From Desulfatibacillaceae bacterium (GTDB lineage Bacteria; Desulfobacterota; Desulfobacteria; Desulfobacterales; Desulfatibacillaceae): a stretch of DNA of 6,988 nt. Below the pieces are notes generated by a model. That model searched no databases and was not told where the DNA came from. It saw only the letters and a list, made by a program, of their open reading frames with translations. Positions 6,313-6,988 of the stretch are shown here, in pieces; the stretch's first letter is position 1, and the number at the start of each line of letters is the position of its first letter. A program made the position numbers and the translations under genes. The stretch spans positions 1 through 6,988 of the forward strand of contig JASEHB010000127.1 of the NCBI GenBank assembly GCA_030018745.1. Direction: 5' to 3'.

Positions 6313-6978
6313 ATGGCTGCTTCTGACGACATCGGCCTGGCCATGCTCAAGTTTTTCGGGCGCACCACAGCGGCCTTCACCCATGATCTTAAAAACGCCC
6401 TGGCCATAATCAGCCAGAATGCAGGCCTGATAAACGATTACCTGCTCATGGCGGAAAAGGGAATGCCCCTTGATTTGGCCCGGCTCAAAATCGTGGCGGA
6501 GCGCATTGACGGCCAGACACGCAGGGCGGACCAGCTCATAAAGAACATGAACAGGTTTGCCCACAGCGTTGATGATCCCGTAAAAGCAGTTGACATCAAT
6601 GAAATGGTTGAGCTTCTGGCTGCCGTGTCCTTCCGGGAGGCATCCCTCAAAAGGGTGGTTCTGCTTCCCTGCCCGGAAAAAGAGCCTCTTGTGATAACAA
6701 CCAAGCCCTTTCTTTTGCTGGCTCTGCTGGGTCAGGTCCTGACAATGGCCCTTGGTTTTACAGACCAGGGACAGGAAATTGCCATATGCGCCATAAGGCA
6801 AAAAGACGGCGGACAGGTGCGCTTTGCAAACCTGGGCGACCCCGCCGACCCGGAACCTGATTCTGCTGGTTTGGGCCATGCCGGACAGATTCTTCTTGAC
6901 GCCCTTAAAGCGCAATATCACCACGACAAGAAAACAAGAAGCATAACAATAAGCATCCCCAATGTTGAAGGCGCCTGA
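6313..6978 (+). CDS. Histidine-kinase-like protein with degenerate ATPase domain; candidate phosphotransferase
   Basis: This is a 221-residue soluble protein with no membrane segment. Residues 15-85 form a dimerisation/phospho-acceptor domain with H-box FTHDLKNALAIISQNAGLI and acceptor H24. It resembles the H-box of the upstream sensor kinase (HEINNPLAIINEKAGLI). Residues about 95-217 follow the outline of a HATPase domain, but key motifs are gone: the N-box segment 133-153 contains no asparagine, no DxGxG is present (ANLGDPADP lies near that place), and only a remnant GLG at 186-188 remains before ILLDAL and the final strand SITISIP. Such a protein probably cannot bind ATP normally. ChpT and Spo0B are known dimeric phosphotransferases with this architecture, and this protein may play the same part between the two receivers. 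AGGGGA lies 6 bases before the ATG. A strongly divergent but active kinase, or a phosphatase, is the alternative. Confidence 0.8.
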   Translation: MAASDDIGLAMLKFFGRTTAAFTHDLKNALAIISQNAGLINDYLLMAEKGMPLDLARLKIVAERIDGQTRRADQLIKNMNRFAHSVDDPVKAVDINEMVELLAAVSFREASLKRVVLLPCPEKEPLVITTKPFLLLALLGQVLTMALGFTDQGQEIAICAIRQKDGGQVRFANLGDPADPEPDSAGLGHAGQILLDALKAQYHHDKKTRSITISIPNVEGA

Positions 6979-6988
6979 AACAGGCTGT

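Noticed and set aside
5977..6924. Long (315-codon) open frame on the - strand opposite the receiver and the last gene
   Set aside because: It lies entirely opposite two genes with clear receiver and H-box motifs, has no recognisable domain, and similar antisense frames occur throughout this window because of codon bias.

Overview
The window (about 7 kb, moderate GC, no ribosomal, mobile or CRISPR elements) looks like a bacterial chromosomal segment. Gene style suggests an anaerobic member of the former Deltaproteobacteria (Desulfobacterota): a SulP carrier with a long central insertion, a cytidylate-kinase-like/receiver fusion, and Cache-type kinases with a VAHEINNPLAIIN H-box. This placement rests on remembered family resemblance, not on a search.

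Layout: bases 1-140 are a non-coding leader with a 3 x 10-bp tandem repeat (57-86) and a sigma70-like promoter (107-136). A TetR-type operator candidate (137-156) sits over the predicted transcription start. Six genes follow, all on the + strand and spaced 3 to 43 bp apart, so they probably form one operon: (1) TetR-family regulator, 171-758; (2) SulP anion transporter with STAS domain and a roughly 137-residue insertion, 773-2905; (3) fusion of a degenerate cytidylate-kinase-like domain, a BON-like domain and a CheY-like receiver, 2928-4151; (4) membrane sensor histidine kinase with a Cache-like extracytoplasmic domain, 4195-5922; (5) single-domain receiver, 5938-6309; (6) short cytoplasmic histidine-kinase-like protein with a good H-box but an eroded ATPase domain, 6313-6978. 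The last 10 bases hold nothing recognisable and no terminator is visible.

Reading of the whole: this looks like a dedicated signalling module built around one anion transporter. The phospho-carrying residues could form a His-Asp-His-Asp relay: H359 of the sensor kinase, D51 of the lone receiver, H24 of the ATPase-degenerate protein and D332 of the kinase-like fusion. The final receiver is joined to a nucleotide-kinase fold that has lost its P-loop, so the output may be protein-protein control, possibly of the co-encoded SulP/STAS transporter, rather than transcription; no DNA-binding output domain is present except the TetR protein. The relay order and the link to SulP are inference from gene order and residues.
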